Shown one piece after another: positions 34,219 to 42,522 of a stretch of DNA of 64,000 nucleotides. The notes beneath the pieces were generated by a model. That model was not told where the DNA came from. It ran no database searches and saw nothing but the letters and a program-made list of their open reading frames with translations. The first letter of the stretch is position 1; every line of letters starts with the position of its first letter. The translations under genes were made by a program, and so were the position numbers. Where the stretch lies: assembly GCA_937926545.1 (NCBI GenBank), contig CALAZW010000018.1, positions 1 through 64,000 on the forward strand, given 5' to 3'. This DNA is from an uncultured Helcococcus sp. GTDB lineage: Bacteria; Bacillota; Clostridia; Tissierellales; Peptoniphilaceae.

Positions 34219-34590
34219 CTATACTTCTGCTATTGCTTCTATTTCTATGACAGCATCCTTGGGAAGTCTTGCAACTTCTACCAGGGCTCTTGCTGGTTTA
34301 TGGCCCTTAAAAAATTCATCGTATTCCTTGTTGATTACATCAAAGTCTTCAATGTTTTTCACAAAAACATTTACCTTGCCTATTTTTTCTAAAGATGAGC
34401 CTCCGGACTCTACTATGGCCAATACATTTGATAAACTAGCCCTAGTAGCCTTCTTTACATCAGTTTCCAAGTTACCAGTTTCCATGTTTATTGGCAATTG
34501 ACCTGATACAAAAATAGTATTATTAATTATAGTTCCTTGACTATAGGGTCCAATAGCCGCTGGTGCCCTATCTGTTTTTATAAATTCCAT
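34219..34590 (-). CDS. ridA: RidA family reactive-intermediate deaminase
   Basis: The 123-residue YjgF/YER057c/UK114 protein has APAAIGPYSQGTIIN at residues 9-23, FVSGQLPI, and GHKPARALVEVARLPKDAVIEIEAIA with the catalytic Arg. RidA hydrolyses reactive enamine/imine intermediates made by PLP enzymes. It lies 33 bases after udk on the same strand. Size and motifs are typical. Confidence 0.95.
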   Translation of the reverse strand: MEFIKTDRAPAAIGPYSQGTIINNTIFVSGQLPINMETGNLETDVKKATRASLSNVLAIVESGGSSLEKIGKVNVFVKNIEDFDVINKEYDEFFKGHKPARALVEVARLPKDAVIEIEAIAEV

Positions 34591-34623
34591 AAATCCCCCT
34601 TAATTTTTATTTATAGTCTGGTC

Positions 34624-35238
34624 TTATTCTATCATAGACCTTATATGTTTAATCATAATATCTATGGCCACTGTATTTTCTCCCCCCCTAGGAATAATAA
34701 TATCAGCGTGTTTTTTTGAAGGTTCTACAAACTCTTCGTGCATGGGTTTAACGGTATTTCTATATTGATCTAGAACTGACTCTACTGTTCTTCCCCTTTC
34801 TGCCACGTCCCTACTTATTCTTCTCATAAGTCTTTCATCGGCATCTGTATCCACATATATTTTTAGATCCATCAGGTCTCTAAGTTCCTTATTTTCCAAG
34901 ATAAGAAAGCCATCTATTATAACAACTCTCTTAGGCCTTACCAAATAGGTATTCTCTGAACGAGTATGTAGCTTATAGTCATATTCAGGTCTATAGATTT
35001 CCTCTCCCAGCCTTAACCTTTTAATATCTTCTATCATTTCGTCCGTATCAAAGGCCTTGGGATGGTCATAATTTAACTTTTTTCTTTCTTCCAAATCCAA
35101 TTTGTCATTGGGCTTATAGTAAAAATCATGACATAAAACCTCAATATCATCTTTAAAATGCTGTTTAAACTTATCTACTATTGTTGATTTTCCTGATGCA
35201 GATCCCCCTGCAACCCCTACTATCGTTACTTTATCCAT
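34624..35238 (-). CDS. udk: Uridine kinase
   Basis: This 204-residue P-loop kinase has Walker A GVAGGSASGKSTIV (residues 8-21), the CHDFYYKPNDKL and YDHPKAFDTD segments of uridine-cytidine kinase, and RRISRDVAERGRTVESVLDQY near residue 133. It salvages uridine and cytidine to their monophosphates with ATP or GTP. A TATAAT-like box lies in the 92-base gap upstream. ridA follows closely. Confidence 0.95.
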   Translation of the reverse strand: MDKVTIVGVAGGSASGKSTIVDKFKQHFKDDIEVLCHDFYYKPNDKLDLEERKKLNYDHPKAFDTDEMIEDIKRLRLGEEIYRPEYDYKLHTRSENTYLVRPKRVVIIDGFLILENKELRDLMDLKIYVDTDADERLMRRISRDVAERGRTVESVLDQYRNTVKPMHEEFVEPSKKHADIIIPRGGENTVAIDIMIKHIRSMIE

Positions 35239-35295
35239 ATTTAACCCTCATATCTTTATTCTATTTAGATTATAATACATTTTAACTATAAATAA

Positions 35296-35324
35296 AAATA
35301 AATAGTAGTCTTGCGACTACTATT
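35296..35324 (-). terminator. Terminator of the small acidic protein gene
   Basis: AATAGTAGTC and GACTACTATT form a 10-bp stem (35301-35324), followed on the minus strand by TATTTTTATTT. Confidence 0.8.
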
Positions 35325-35330
35325 ATCTTC

Positions 35331-35540
35331 TTACATTTGATTCTCTTCCGACCAATCTTTTGCTTCATTCACTGCGTCTAAAGTCGGAACTTCAACTCCA
35401 GTGTCTTCATCTCTTTTTTCAACATCGCCATATAAATCACTTGAGGGTTTATCCTTTCCCTCTTGATCGCCTTGGCCTCTTTGTGACATTTCTGCCTTAA
35501 GTGTTGCTTCTTTTACTTCATTAAGATCTTTTTTTGACAT
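35331..35540 (-). CDS. Small acidic protein resembling DUF3787 spore-surface family
   Basis: The 69-residue, very acidic, hydrophilic protein begins MSKKDLNEVKEATLKAEM. The C-terminal half, reading GDVEKRDEDTGVEVPTLDAV then NEAKDWSEENQM, follows the pattern (a)xIE...V.IPS...V.NAK.W...NQ that I associate with DUF3787 proteins of clostridia, one of which is a spore-surface protein. The match is from memory and incomplete. The start at 35540 follows GGGAGGAATAT; a farther in-frame start at 35570 lacks a ribosome site. It is a single gene with its own terminator. Confidence 0.6.
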   Translation of the reverse strand: MSKKDLNEVKEATLKAEMSQRGQGDQEGKDKPSSDLYGDVEKRDEDTGVEVPTLDAVNEAKDWSEENQM

Positions 35541-35733
35541 ATATTCCTCCCTATATTTTCCCTTTATCATATATACCCATTATATTTAATAATATTCATT
35601 TTTTCTTATATTCTTGACTTTTCTTGTGAATTATTTGCTTTTTATTCATAAAGACCTGGTTAAGCCTCCCTTTCAAGTAAAAAAATCTTTACTAATCCAG
35701 CGGTTAAATATAATATAGATGAGAGGTGATTAT

Positions 35734-36312
35734 ATGAAAGAGAAGGACCAGATAGGTCTAGGGGAATTATTTCTTACCTTCCTAAAGATTTCCAGTTTTA
35801 CCTTTGGAGGAGGCTACACCATTATTCCCGTAATTAAAAATGAATTTTCAGAAAAGAGAAATTTAATAAGTGAAGATGACATGCTTCAAATCGTTGCCAT
35901 CTCACAATCAGGCCCTGGTGCTTTGGCCATAAATGGCGCCATACTTACCGGCTATAGAATCAAGGGATTGGCAGGGGCCCTTATAGCAGCCCTGGCATCA
36001 GCCCTACCATCTATAGTTATTATCACTATTATCTCCTTTTTCTATAAAGAATTTAGTGAAAATACTTACGTTCAAGCGGCTCTTACTGGTATGAGTGGGG
36101 TCATATCAGCAATCCTCTTGGTTACCACCTATGATTTATTTAAGAATGCAATAAAAAACAACTGGGTCTTTTCCCTACTACTTATGGTCTTTGCCTTTAT
36201 AGGATCATTTTTCTGGCATCTTAATTCAGCCCTAATCATAGTTATACTAGCCCTAAGTGGACTTATAGTTTTCACTTTTATAATAAAGGAGGAAGATGAT
36301 GATCTTAATTAA
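35734..36312 (+). CDS. Chromate transporter family protein, first half
   Basis: The 192-residue membrane protein corresponds to one half of ChrA: FLKISSFTFGGGYTIIPVI near the N-terminus and the SQSGPGALAINGAILTGYRIKG motif. In short-chain systems two such halves form the transporter; true substrates outside chromate are unsettled. The ATG at 35734 follows GAGGTGAT; an upstream ATG at 35719 lacks a site. It overlaps the second half by 17 bases. Confidence 0.9.
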   Translation: MKEKDQIGLGELFLTFLKISSFTFGGGYTIIPVIKNEFSEKRNLISEDDMLQIVAISQSGPGALAINGAILTGYRIKGLAGALIAALASALPSIVIITIISFFYKEFSENTYVQAALTGMSGVISAILLVTTYDLFKNAIKNNWVFSLLLMVFAFIGSFFWHLNSALIIVILALSGLIVFTFIIKEEDDDLN

Positions 36313-36853
36313 ATTGTTTTTTGCCTTCTTTCAAGTGGGACTTTTTGCCTTTGGAGGAGGCTATGCTATTCTTCCCTTTATTCAAGATATTATAGTGGAG
36401 GAGCACGGTTGGTTGACCATGGCTGAGATGACTGATGTGGTCACCATATCTCAAATGACACCAGGTCCAATTGCCCTTAATGCAGCAACCTTTGTAGGAA
36501 CCAAGGTAGCTGGTCTAGCAGGATCTATTGTTGCTACCCTGGGAACAATAATTCCCCAATTTGCTATAATGATTCTACTAGGCTTTCTAGTCTTTGGAGA
36601 TAAAAAGATCAGCCTACTTGACAGGGCCATAGCCGGATTAAAACCTGGTATTGTTGGTCTGATAGCCGTTGCCAGCCTAACTATGGCCCATTCTTCACTT
36701 TTTGGAGGCCTGGACCTTAGTTTGCTAAACCTTAATTATATAGCCCTAGTAACCTTTATAGTTGGCTTTATCCTTACCCTTAAGAAGGTGGATATAGTAA
36801 AAATTATTATCTTGGGAGGACTTATGGGCCTTATACTTCAATTTATTATTTAG
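36296..36853 (+). CDS. Chromate transporter family protein, second half
   Basis: The 185-residue partner of the preceding gene has FFQVGLFAFGGGYAILPFIQ and SQMTPGPIALNAATFVGTKVAG, the same two motifs as its neighbour with about five membrane helices. The start overlaps the upstream gene, with AAAGGAGGA 3-4 bases before two consecutive ATG codons. The pair probably works as a heterodimer. gdhA follows after 8 bases. Confidence 0.9.
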   Translation: MMILIKLFFAFFQVGLFAFGGGYAILPFIQDIIVEEHGWLTMAEMTDVVTISQMTPGPIALNAATFVGTKVAGLAGSIVATLGTIIPQFAIMILLGFLVFGDKKISLLDRAIAGLKPGIVGLIAVASLTMAHSSLFGGLDLSLLNLNYIALVTFIVGFILTLKKVDIVKIIILGGLMGLILQFII

Positions 36854-36861
36854 GAGGTAAT

Positions 36862-38196
36862 ATGAATTATATAAATCAAGTTATAGAAGATACTAGAAGA
36901 AGGTATCCTCATGAAGAGGAATACATAAATACTGTAAGAGAAATTCTTGGATCCTTGGAAGAGCTAATAAAGGACAAGGAAGACTACTATAGAGAAAATG
37001 CGGTTCTTGAAAGGTTAATAAATCCTGAAAGAATTATAACCTTTAGGGTGGCCTGGACTGATGACCAAGGCCAGGTACAGGTAAATACTGGCTACAGGGT
37101 TCAGCACTCTTCCCTTTTAGGTCCCTACAAGGGAGGCTTGAGATTTCATCCCTCTGTCAACCAATCTATAATTAAATTTTTAGCCTTGGAACAAACTTTT
37201 AAAAACTCCCTAACAGGTCTTAAGCTGGGAGGGGCCAAGGGAGGATCTGACTTTGATCCAAAAAATAAAAGTGATAGGGAAATAATGAACTTTTGCCAGG
37301 CCTTTATCACTGAATTATCCAGACATATAGGTCCTTATACAGATGTGCCAGCAGGTGATATGGGAGTTGGTAAAAGGGAAATAGGTTATATGTTTGGCCA
37401 ATATAGAAAGATTAGAAACCAATATAGTGGAGTTTTAACAGGTAAGGATCTGGCCTATGGAGGTTCCCTAATAAGAATGGAATCCACCGGCTACGGAATA
37501 ATCTATCTTACCGATGAAATCTTAAAACACCATAAGATGAGCCTGGAAGGAAAAACTATTCTTGTTTCTGGTTCAGGTAATGTGGCCCTTCATACCATAG
37601 AAAAGGCCATCGAACTAAAGGCCAAGGTGGTTAGTGCATCTGACTCCCAAGGTTTTATCTATGACCCTAAGGGTATTGATATTGACCTTCTTAAGGATAT
37701 CAAGGTAAATAAGAGGATGAGAATATCTGAGTATGCAAAACTTAGGGAAGGTTCCAGCTATTTTCCTGGAGAAAAACCTTGGAGACTAAAGGCAGACCTG
37801 GTAATTCCTTGTGCCACTCAAAATGAAATTGACCTGGATGATGTAAAGATGATTTTAGACAATGGTTGTCTGGCTCTTATAGAAGGATCCAATGGACCAT
37901 CCAGTCTGGAGGCTCTAAACTATCTAAAGGACAAGGATATTATCTTTGTACCTAGTAAGGCCGCCAATGCGGGAGGAGTTGCAACCTCTCTATTTGAAAT
38001 GAGTCAAAATGCCCAACTCCTTGGATGGACCAGTGAAATGGTTGATGAAAGATTGGAGGCCACCATGAGAAATATTGCAAGAAATATTATCACTAGCAAT
38101 GAAAAGTATGCTTATGATAAAAACTACATGGTAGGAACCAATATATTTGCCTTTGAAAGACTGGTAGACTCCCTACTTAAACAAGGAGTTATTTAA
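36862..38196 (+). CDS. gdhA: NADP-type glutamate dehydrogenase
   Basis: The 444-residue hexameric-type GDH has KGGLRFHPSVNQSIIKFLALEQ near residue 91, the GGAKGGSDFDP glycine loop near 125 and an NAD(P)-binding SGSGNVALHT near 235. Its sequence resembles the 450-residue NADP-linked subfamily used for assimilation, though cofactor choice needs testing. It interconverts 2-oxoglutarate plus ammonia and glutamate. It is co-oriented with, and only 8 bases from, the split chromate transporter, suggesting one transcript. Confidence 0.95.
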   Translation: MNYINQVIEDTRRRYPHEEEYINTVREILGSLEELIKDKEDYYRENAVLERLINPERIITFRVAWTDDQGQVQVNTGYRVQHSSLLGPYKGGLRFHPSVNQSIIKFLALEQTFKNSLTGLKLGGAKGGSDFDPKNKSDREIMNFCQAFITELSRHIGPYTDVPAGDMGVGKREIGYMFGQYRKIRNQYSGVLTGKDLAYGGSLIRMESTGYGIIYLTDEILKHHKMSLEGKTILVSGSGNVALHTIEKAIELKAKVVSASDSQGFIYDPKGIDIDLLKDIKVNKRMRISEYAKLREGSSYFPGEKPWRLKADLVIPCATQNEIDLDDVKMILDNGCLALIEGSNGPSSLEALNYLKDKDIIFVPSKAANAGGVATSLFEMSQNAQLLGWTSEMVDERLEATMRNIARNIITSNEKYAYDKNYMVGTNIFAFERLVDSLLKQGVI

Positions 38197-38218
38197 GCCT
38201 TTCTCTAAAGCTATTAAG

Positions 38219-38244
38219 GGATGTGAAATACACATCCTTTTTTC
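38219..38244 (+). terminator. Terminator of gdhA
   Basis: GGATGTG, AAATA loop, CACATCC and then seven T. Confidence 0.88.
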
Positions 38245-38257
38245 TTACATATAAAAG

Positions 38258-38281
38258 GCCCTTTTCACTGATGAAAAGGGC
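38258..38281. terminator. Hairpin after pcp, usable in both directions
   Basis: GCCCTTTTC and GAAAAGGGC form a 9-bp stem with an ACTGAT loop. CTTTTAT follows on the minus strand and TTTTGCTTT on the plus strand. Confidence 0.75.
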
Positions 38282-38292
38282 TTTTGCTTTAT

Positions 38293-38907
38293 TTATTCTA
38301 TTCCTCTTAAGGTCTGTCTAATAATGTTTTCAGCTGCAACAACCATCAAGTCCTGGTCCATGGAAGGAGTTGAGGCTTGTTTGTCAATCACCTGTTCTCT
38401 TAAATAAGGTATATGAACAAAGCCTGCCATATAATTCTTTTTATGTTTTTTTCTGTAATAGCCTAGGCTATATAGGATATTATTGCAAACATAGCTACCT
38501 GCTGAATAGGATATATGAACAGGTATGTTTTTTCCCTTTAAGTCTTCTTCTATCCTATAAAGGGGAAGATTGGAAAAATAAGCATCCGCTCCATCTTCAT
38601 ATATTTTTTGCCTATAGCTTTTACCATCATTATCAGGGATTTTACTATTTATATGATTGATTCCTATAAATTCCAAGCTTATCTTGGACCTGCCTCCAGC
38701 CTGGCCAAAGGATATTATAAGATGGGGATCTATCTCTTTTATCTTCTTAAATAAAAGATCATTTGCCCTATAAAATACAGTTGGTAGCTCCAGCTTATAA
38801 AGGTCTATTCCCTCTTCTTTCATATCCAACTTTTTAACCAACTCCCAGGATGGGTTTATCTTTTCCCCTCCAAAAGGATCAAATCCTGTAACTAGGACTC
38901 TAATCAT
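38293..38907 (-). CDS. pcp: Pyroglutamyl-peptidase I
   Basis: This 204-residue C15 peptidase has GFDPFGGEKINPSWE at the N-terminus, the catalytic Glu in FGQAGGRSKISLEFIGIN, the Cys in SAGSYVCNNILY and the His in GFVHIPYL. It removes N-terminal pyroglutamate from peptides in the cytoplasm. Its start overlaps the upstream pseudouridine synthase gene by 4 bases. Confidence 0.95.
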   Translation of the reverse strand: MIRVLVTGFDPFGGEKINPSWELVKKLDMKEEGIDLYKLELPTVFYRANDLLFKKIKEIDPHLIISFGQAGGRSKISLEFIGINHINSKIPDNDGKSYRQKIYEDGADAYFSNLPLYRIEEDLKGKNIPVHISYSAGSYVCNNILYSLGYYRKKHKKNYMAGFVHIPYLREQVIDKQASTPSMDQDLMVVAAENIIRQTLRGIE

Positions 38908-39620
38908 TGTTGGCCTCCATCTTTTTTAATAGCTTCTACTTCTTTTTCAGTCAAGGACCTATACTCTCCCTCTAAAAGATCTTCATCCAGCTTTAATGAT
39001 CCCATGCTAAGTCTTTTAAGATAGGTTACTTCCTTACCCACATGGGCCAACATTCTTTTAACCTGGTGATACTTACCTTCTTGTATATAGACATAACATT
39101 CATGGTCTGATAGGATTTCCAATTTACCTGGCAGGGTATGTATATCTTCTTCTTCGAAATAAATTCCCTTTTCAAAGGCTTCCATATCCCTTTCTTCCAA
39201 AACTCCATCAACTTGGGCATAGTATTTTTTTATGACCCCTCTTTTAGGTGAAAGAAGGCTGTGGGCCAATCTTCCATCATTGGTTAAGAGCATAAGACCT
39301 TCTGTGTCTTTATCCAGTCTTCCAGCTGGAAAAATATCTCTTTTTTGATACTTATCTTCCAGTAAATCTACCACTGTTTGATAGCTATAGCCCTCTGTTG
39401 CAGAGATTACTCCTTGGGGCTTGTTCATCATAAGATAAATATATTCTTCATAAATAAGTTCTTCATTTTGAAATTCAACCTTATCCTTGTCTATATCTAC
39501 CTTCTTGGTTGGCTTATTGATTACTTCGCCGTTAACCAATACCAGTCCATCCTTTATATATTTTTTTACTTCTTTTCTAGATCCAATACCCATATTGGAC
39601 AAAAATTTATCTATTCTCAT
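38904..39620 (-). CDS. rsuA: 16S rRNA pseudouridine synthase (RsuA family)
   Basis: The 238-residue protein has an N-terminal S4 domain (MRIDKFLSNMGIGSRKEVKKYI) and a RsuA-type catalytic domain with the active Asp in AGRLDKDTEGLMLLTNDG near residue 100. It probably makes pseudouridine 516 in 16S rRNA, although RluB/RluE-type targets cannot be ruled out by sight. AAGAGGTGTT precedes the ATG. The downstream pcp overlaps by 4 bases. Confidence 0.92.
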   Translation of the reverse strand: MRIDKFLSNMGIGSRKEVKKYIKDGLVLVNGEVINKPTKKVDIDKDKVEFQNEELIYEEYIYLMMNKPQGVISATEGYSYQTVVDLLEDKYQKRDIFPAGRLDKDTEGLMLLTNDGRLAHSLLSPKRGVIKKYYAQVDGVLEERDMEAFEKGIYFEEEDIHTLPGKLEILSDHECYVYIQEGKYHQVKRMLAHVGKEVTYLKRLSMGSLKLDEDLLEGEYRSLTEKEVEAIKKDGGQQ

Positions 39621-39644
39621 ATAACACCTCTTTCATATTTTACC

Positions 39645-39674
39645 ATAAAAAAGAAGAGGTCAACCCCTCTTCTT
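39645..39674 (-). terminator. Terminator of the riboflavin transporter gene
   Basis: AAGAAGAGG and CCTCTTCTT form a 9-bp stem (39651-39674). On the minus strand TTTTTT follows. Confidence 0.85.
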
Positions 39675-39713
39675 CTACTTATATGCTTTTTAACTACTTT
39701 TACTTCTGGTCTT

Positions 39714-40328
39714 TTACAACTTTAGAAGTGGTGAAACCCTCTTATATAATAAGATGGTAACAAATGATGCCAATAGACCCTTTACTATATTAAAAGGTGT
39801 CACTGCAAATACCATTATGGTTTCATAACTATTTACAAATTTATTTAACTCAGCTGCCATAGGAACAAATCCATTTACATCTCCTCCAAAGAAGGCCTTG
39901 GAATAAAGTGGAAATATAATAAAGTAATTTGATAATACTGCTAGAGCTGTCATCACCAAAGTACCCCATAATAGGCCCTTAACTGCTGTTTTCTTACTCT
40001 TATCTCTTTGATAAATCAATGAAGATACTACCACAAAAGCTGATCCTACAATAAAGTTTGATAATTCTCCCACATAGGCTGTAGATGTTCCCTTAATTAT
40101 AATATGAATTATATTTTTAATTAGAACTATCATGATCCCTGGAATAGGTCCTAGGGCAAAGCCTCCTATAAGACTTGGTACATCTGAAATATCAACCTTC
40201 ATAAATGGTGGTGCAAAAGGTAGAGGGAATTGAAAATACATTAATATTCCCGCCATAGCTGCTAGTACTCCCACCTTAGCTATAGTTTGTGCTGTGAACA
40301 ATTTTTCATTTCTACTAGTAATATCCAT
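39714..40328 (-). CDS. ribU: Riboflavin ECF transporter S component RibU
   Basis: This 204-residue membrane protein has about six helices, including AKVGVLAAMAGILMYFQFPLPF, the MKVDISDVPSLIGGFALGPIPG segment and FNIVKGLLASF. That pattern is the RibU-type S component. It binds riboflavin and needs a separate EcfAA'T module. The FMN riboswitch directly upstream gives independent support for the substrate. AGGAGG precedes the ATG by 7 bases. Confidence 0.95.
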   Translation of the reverse strand: MDITSRNEKLFTAQTIAKVGVLAAMAGILMYFQFPLPFAPPFMKVDISDVPSLIGGFALGPIPGIMIVLIKNIIHIIIKGTSTAYVGELSNFIVGSAFVVVSSLIYQRDKSKKTAVKGLLWGTLVMTALAVLSNYFIIFPLYSKAFFGGDVNGFVPMAAELNKFVNSYETIMVFAVTPFNIVKGLLASFVTILLYKRVSPLLKL

Positions 40329-40364
40329 ACTGTCCTCCTAAAATATTTTTTTATTTCAGGGCAT

Positions 40365-40388
40365 AAAAAAAGCCCCTGCTTCGGGGCT
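40365..40388 (-). terminator. Terminator of the FMN riboswitch
   Basis: AGCCCC and GGGGCT pair (40371-40388) and six or more T follow on the minus strand, between the aptamer and ribU. It should form when FMN is bound. Confidence 0.88.
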
Positions 40389-40411
40389 CTTCAATCACAT
40401 AGATTAAAGTA

Positions 40412-40516
40412 ATCTTCTTTCATCCAGACTGTACTGTCGGTTTTGGAATTACACCAAATCAGCTTGCGCTCGCGGACTATAACCGCCGGTAGGGAATTGC
40501 ACCCTGCCCTGAAGAT
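40412..40516 (-). ncRNA. FMN riboswitch (RFN element)
   Basis: The minus strand carries the conserved RFN order: closing stem ATCTTC/GAAGAT, AGGGCAGGGTGCAATTCCC, TACCGGCGGT, AGTCCGCGAGCG, TTGGTGTAATTCCAAAACCG and ACAGTACAGTCTGGATGAAAG. It is followed by a terminator and by ribU, so it should shut off riboflavin uptake when FMN is abundant. Confidence 0.97.
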
Positions 40517-40549
40517 CTATCTTGATTATAGCAATTAATTATTTTTATG

Positions 40550-40918
40550 TCAAACCTTCTTTTTATATTCCTTAATGAAGGCTTCATCCTCCAGGATTAA
40601 ATCCTTCACATTGGCCTTGTATTCCATGTGATGGCGCAGTTCGTGGACTAAAATTTCTTCTAATATTTTTTCCAAGTCCCCATCACTTAAGTTTTTATAT
40701 ACATACTTTATAGATCCAAAGTAAATATTAATCTGCCTTCTAACTCCAAACCTAATATATTTACCCATGATTAAAAGGTCCTTGTTTTTAGCCTCTGGAT
40801 GAAACTTTATCTCATCCATTAAGACTACTCCCCCATTTAGATCCTTGAATAAAAATTCTGGCATTTGATCTATTATCTTTTCCAGCAATAGCTCAGCCCT
40901 ATCAATTGTATAATCCAT
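40550..40918 (-). CDS. Small zinc metallopeptidase-like protein
   Basis: The 122-residue protein has the zinc motif HELRHH near residue 92 (HExxH) and a downstream acidic stretch (ILEDEAFIKEY). It resembles the minimal zincin family of Firmicutes and Actinobacteria; members have no assigned substrate. In most relatives the motif is HEIGHHFG, so the Arg here is unusual. It is divergent from pepA, with a TATAAT box in the gap. Downstream lies the FMN riboswitch region on the same strand. Confidence 0.8.
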   Translation of the reverse strand: MDYTIDRAELLLEKIIDQMPEFLFKDLNGGVVLMDEIKFHPEAKNKDLLIMGKYIRFGVRRQINIYFGSIKYVYKNLSDGDLEKILEEILVHELRHHMEYKANVKDLILEDEAFIKEYKKKV

Positions 40919-41013
40919 AATCCACCTCTATATTAATATATCAAAGTTAAATAATTTATTCCATAGTTCTTGACTTGTGATATAATAGGATAAAAGAATT
41001 TAAAGGAGGATTT

Positions 41014-42444
41014 ATGAAACTAAAATTTAATAAAGAATATGATTTAAGACTTGTATCTGCAGTTGCAGATTGCCACAATCATGAAGATATAGAAAAATTA
41101 AGAGATAATGACCTATTTGACGCTAGCAAAGATTCTATCTTTCCAGCCATGGACTTGGATGGTAAGGGTGCTATCTATGTTGGTCTAGGTGAAAAAGATG
41201 ATATAAGCGAAGAACTTTTAATCAATAGCTTCTTTAAGCTTTCCAAGGAAATGAGAAGATTAAATATTAAAAAAGCCAACCTTAGACTACCATGTGCAGT
41301 TAGAAATGACGATGACAAGGTAATGGCAGTTTTAGAAGGTTTCTTACAAGAAGAATATAGATTTGATGACTATAAGGCTGAAAAGAAAGAAATTAAGGAA
41401 TTAAAAATTTCTTTAGAAGACATTGAAGATGAAAGAATCAAAGACCTAGAAGATAGATTTGAAGAATTAGAAAACCTAATTGCAGGTGTTGCTATTACTA
41501 GAAACCTAGTTAATATACCTTCAAATGACCTATACCCTGAAACCTTAGCTAATAAGGTAGTTGAACTTTTTGAAGGAACTAATGTTGAAGTTGAAGTTCT
41601 TGATAAAAAACAATGTGAAGACTTGGGTATGGAAGCTATGCTTCAAGTAGCTAGAGGATCAGCTAAGGAACCTAAATTTATAATCATGAGATATCTTCCT
41701 CTTAAGGATGATGACAAGCACTTAACTTTCGTAGGTAAGGGACTTACTTATGACTCAGGTGGATATGCTATTAAACCAGCTTCAGGTATGGTTACTATGA
41801 AGTCTGATATGGGTGGAGCCGCTTCTGTTATAGGTGCCATGTATGCTCTTAATAAAAACAAGGTTCAAAAGAACGTTGTTGGGGTTGTTGCTGCAGTTGA
41901 AAATATGATTTCAGGTGACGCCTATAAAAACGGAGATATTATCGGTTCCATGAAGGGACTTACTATAGAAATAGGTAATACTGATGCTGAAGGAAGGGTA
42001 ACTCTTGCAGACTCCCTATACTATTCAGCAACTAAATTGAATTCAACAGCCATAGTTGACTTGGCAACCCTTACTGGAGCTTGTATCGTAGCTTTAGGTG
42101 AAAGAGTTACAGGACTTGTATCCAACAATACAAACCTTTGTAACCTAATGGTTGAATCATCAATTAGAGCCAACGAATTAACTTGGAGATATCCAGTATT
42201 TGAAACCCATAGAGATCAAGTTAAGGGTAGTGTAGGCGACCTTAAAAACTCTACTAAGGGTGGAGCAGGTTCTATAACTGCTGGTGTTTTCCTAGAACAC
42301 TTTGTGGAAAATACTCCTTGGGTACACATGGATATAGCTGGACCAGCTTGGGCTGACAGTCCATTTGACTATATACCAGCTGGAGGTACAGGAGTACCAG
42401 TAAAGACAATTTACGAATTTGCTAAGGCATATGATGCAGAGTAA
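41014..42444 (+). CDS. pepA: M17 leucyl aminopeptidase
   Basis: The 476-residue product has the two-metal M17 active site: GKGLTYDSGGYAIKPASGM with catalytic Lys and Asp, KSDMGGAASV, and NTDAEGRVTLADSL with the conserved Asp, Glu and Arg. The N-terminal macro-like domain covers about residues 1-160 and the catalytic part 160-476. It trims N-terminal residues from peptides as a hexamer. AAAGGAGG lies 6 bases before the ATG. It is a monocistronic unit with a strong terminator. Confidence 0.96.
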   Translation: MKLKFNKEYDLRLVSAVADCHNHEDIEKLRDNDLFDASKDSIFPAMDLDGKGAIYVGLGEKDDISEELLINSFFKLSKEMRRLNIKKANLRLPCAVRNDDDKVMAVLEGFLQEEYRFDDYKAEKKEIKELKISLEDIEDERIKDLEDRFEELENLIAGVAITRNLVNIPSNDLYPETLANKVVELFEGTNVEVEVLDKKQCEDLGMEAMLQVARGSAKEPKFIIMRYLPLKDDDKHLTFVGKGLTYDSGGYAIKPASGMVTMKSDMGGAASVIGAMYALNKNKVQKNVVGVVAAVENMISGDAYKNGDIIGSMKGLTIEIGNTDAEGRVTLADSLYYSATKLNSTAIVDLATLTGACIVALGERVTGLVSNNTNLCNLMVESSIRANELTWRYPVFETHRDQVKGSVGDLKNSTKGGAGSITAGVFLEHFVENTPWVHMDIAGPAWADSPFDYIPAGGTGVPVKTIYEFAKAYDAE

Positions 42445-42445
42445 T

Positions 42446-42469
42446 AAAAGGGCGCTTATGCGCCTTTTT
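42446..42469 (+). terminator. Terminator of pepA
   Basis: GGCGC, TTAT loop and GCGCC, extended by A/T pairs, followed by five T. Confidence 0.88.
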
Positions 42470-42522
42470 AATTACTTATATAATATGTTATAATTATCTC
42501 ATCAACTAGAAAGAGGTAAACA

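Noticed and set aside
39026..39220. Open frames opposite or inside rsuA, glpK, gatB, ligA and similar genes
   Set aside because: They lie in other frames of strong, family-assigned genes and lack ribosome sites.
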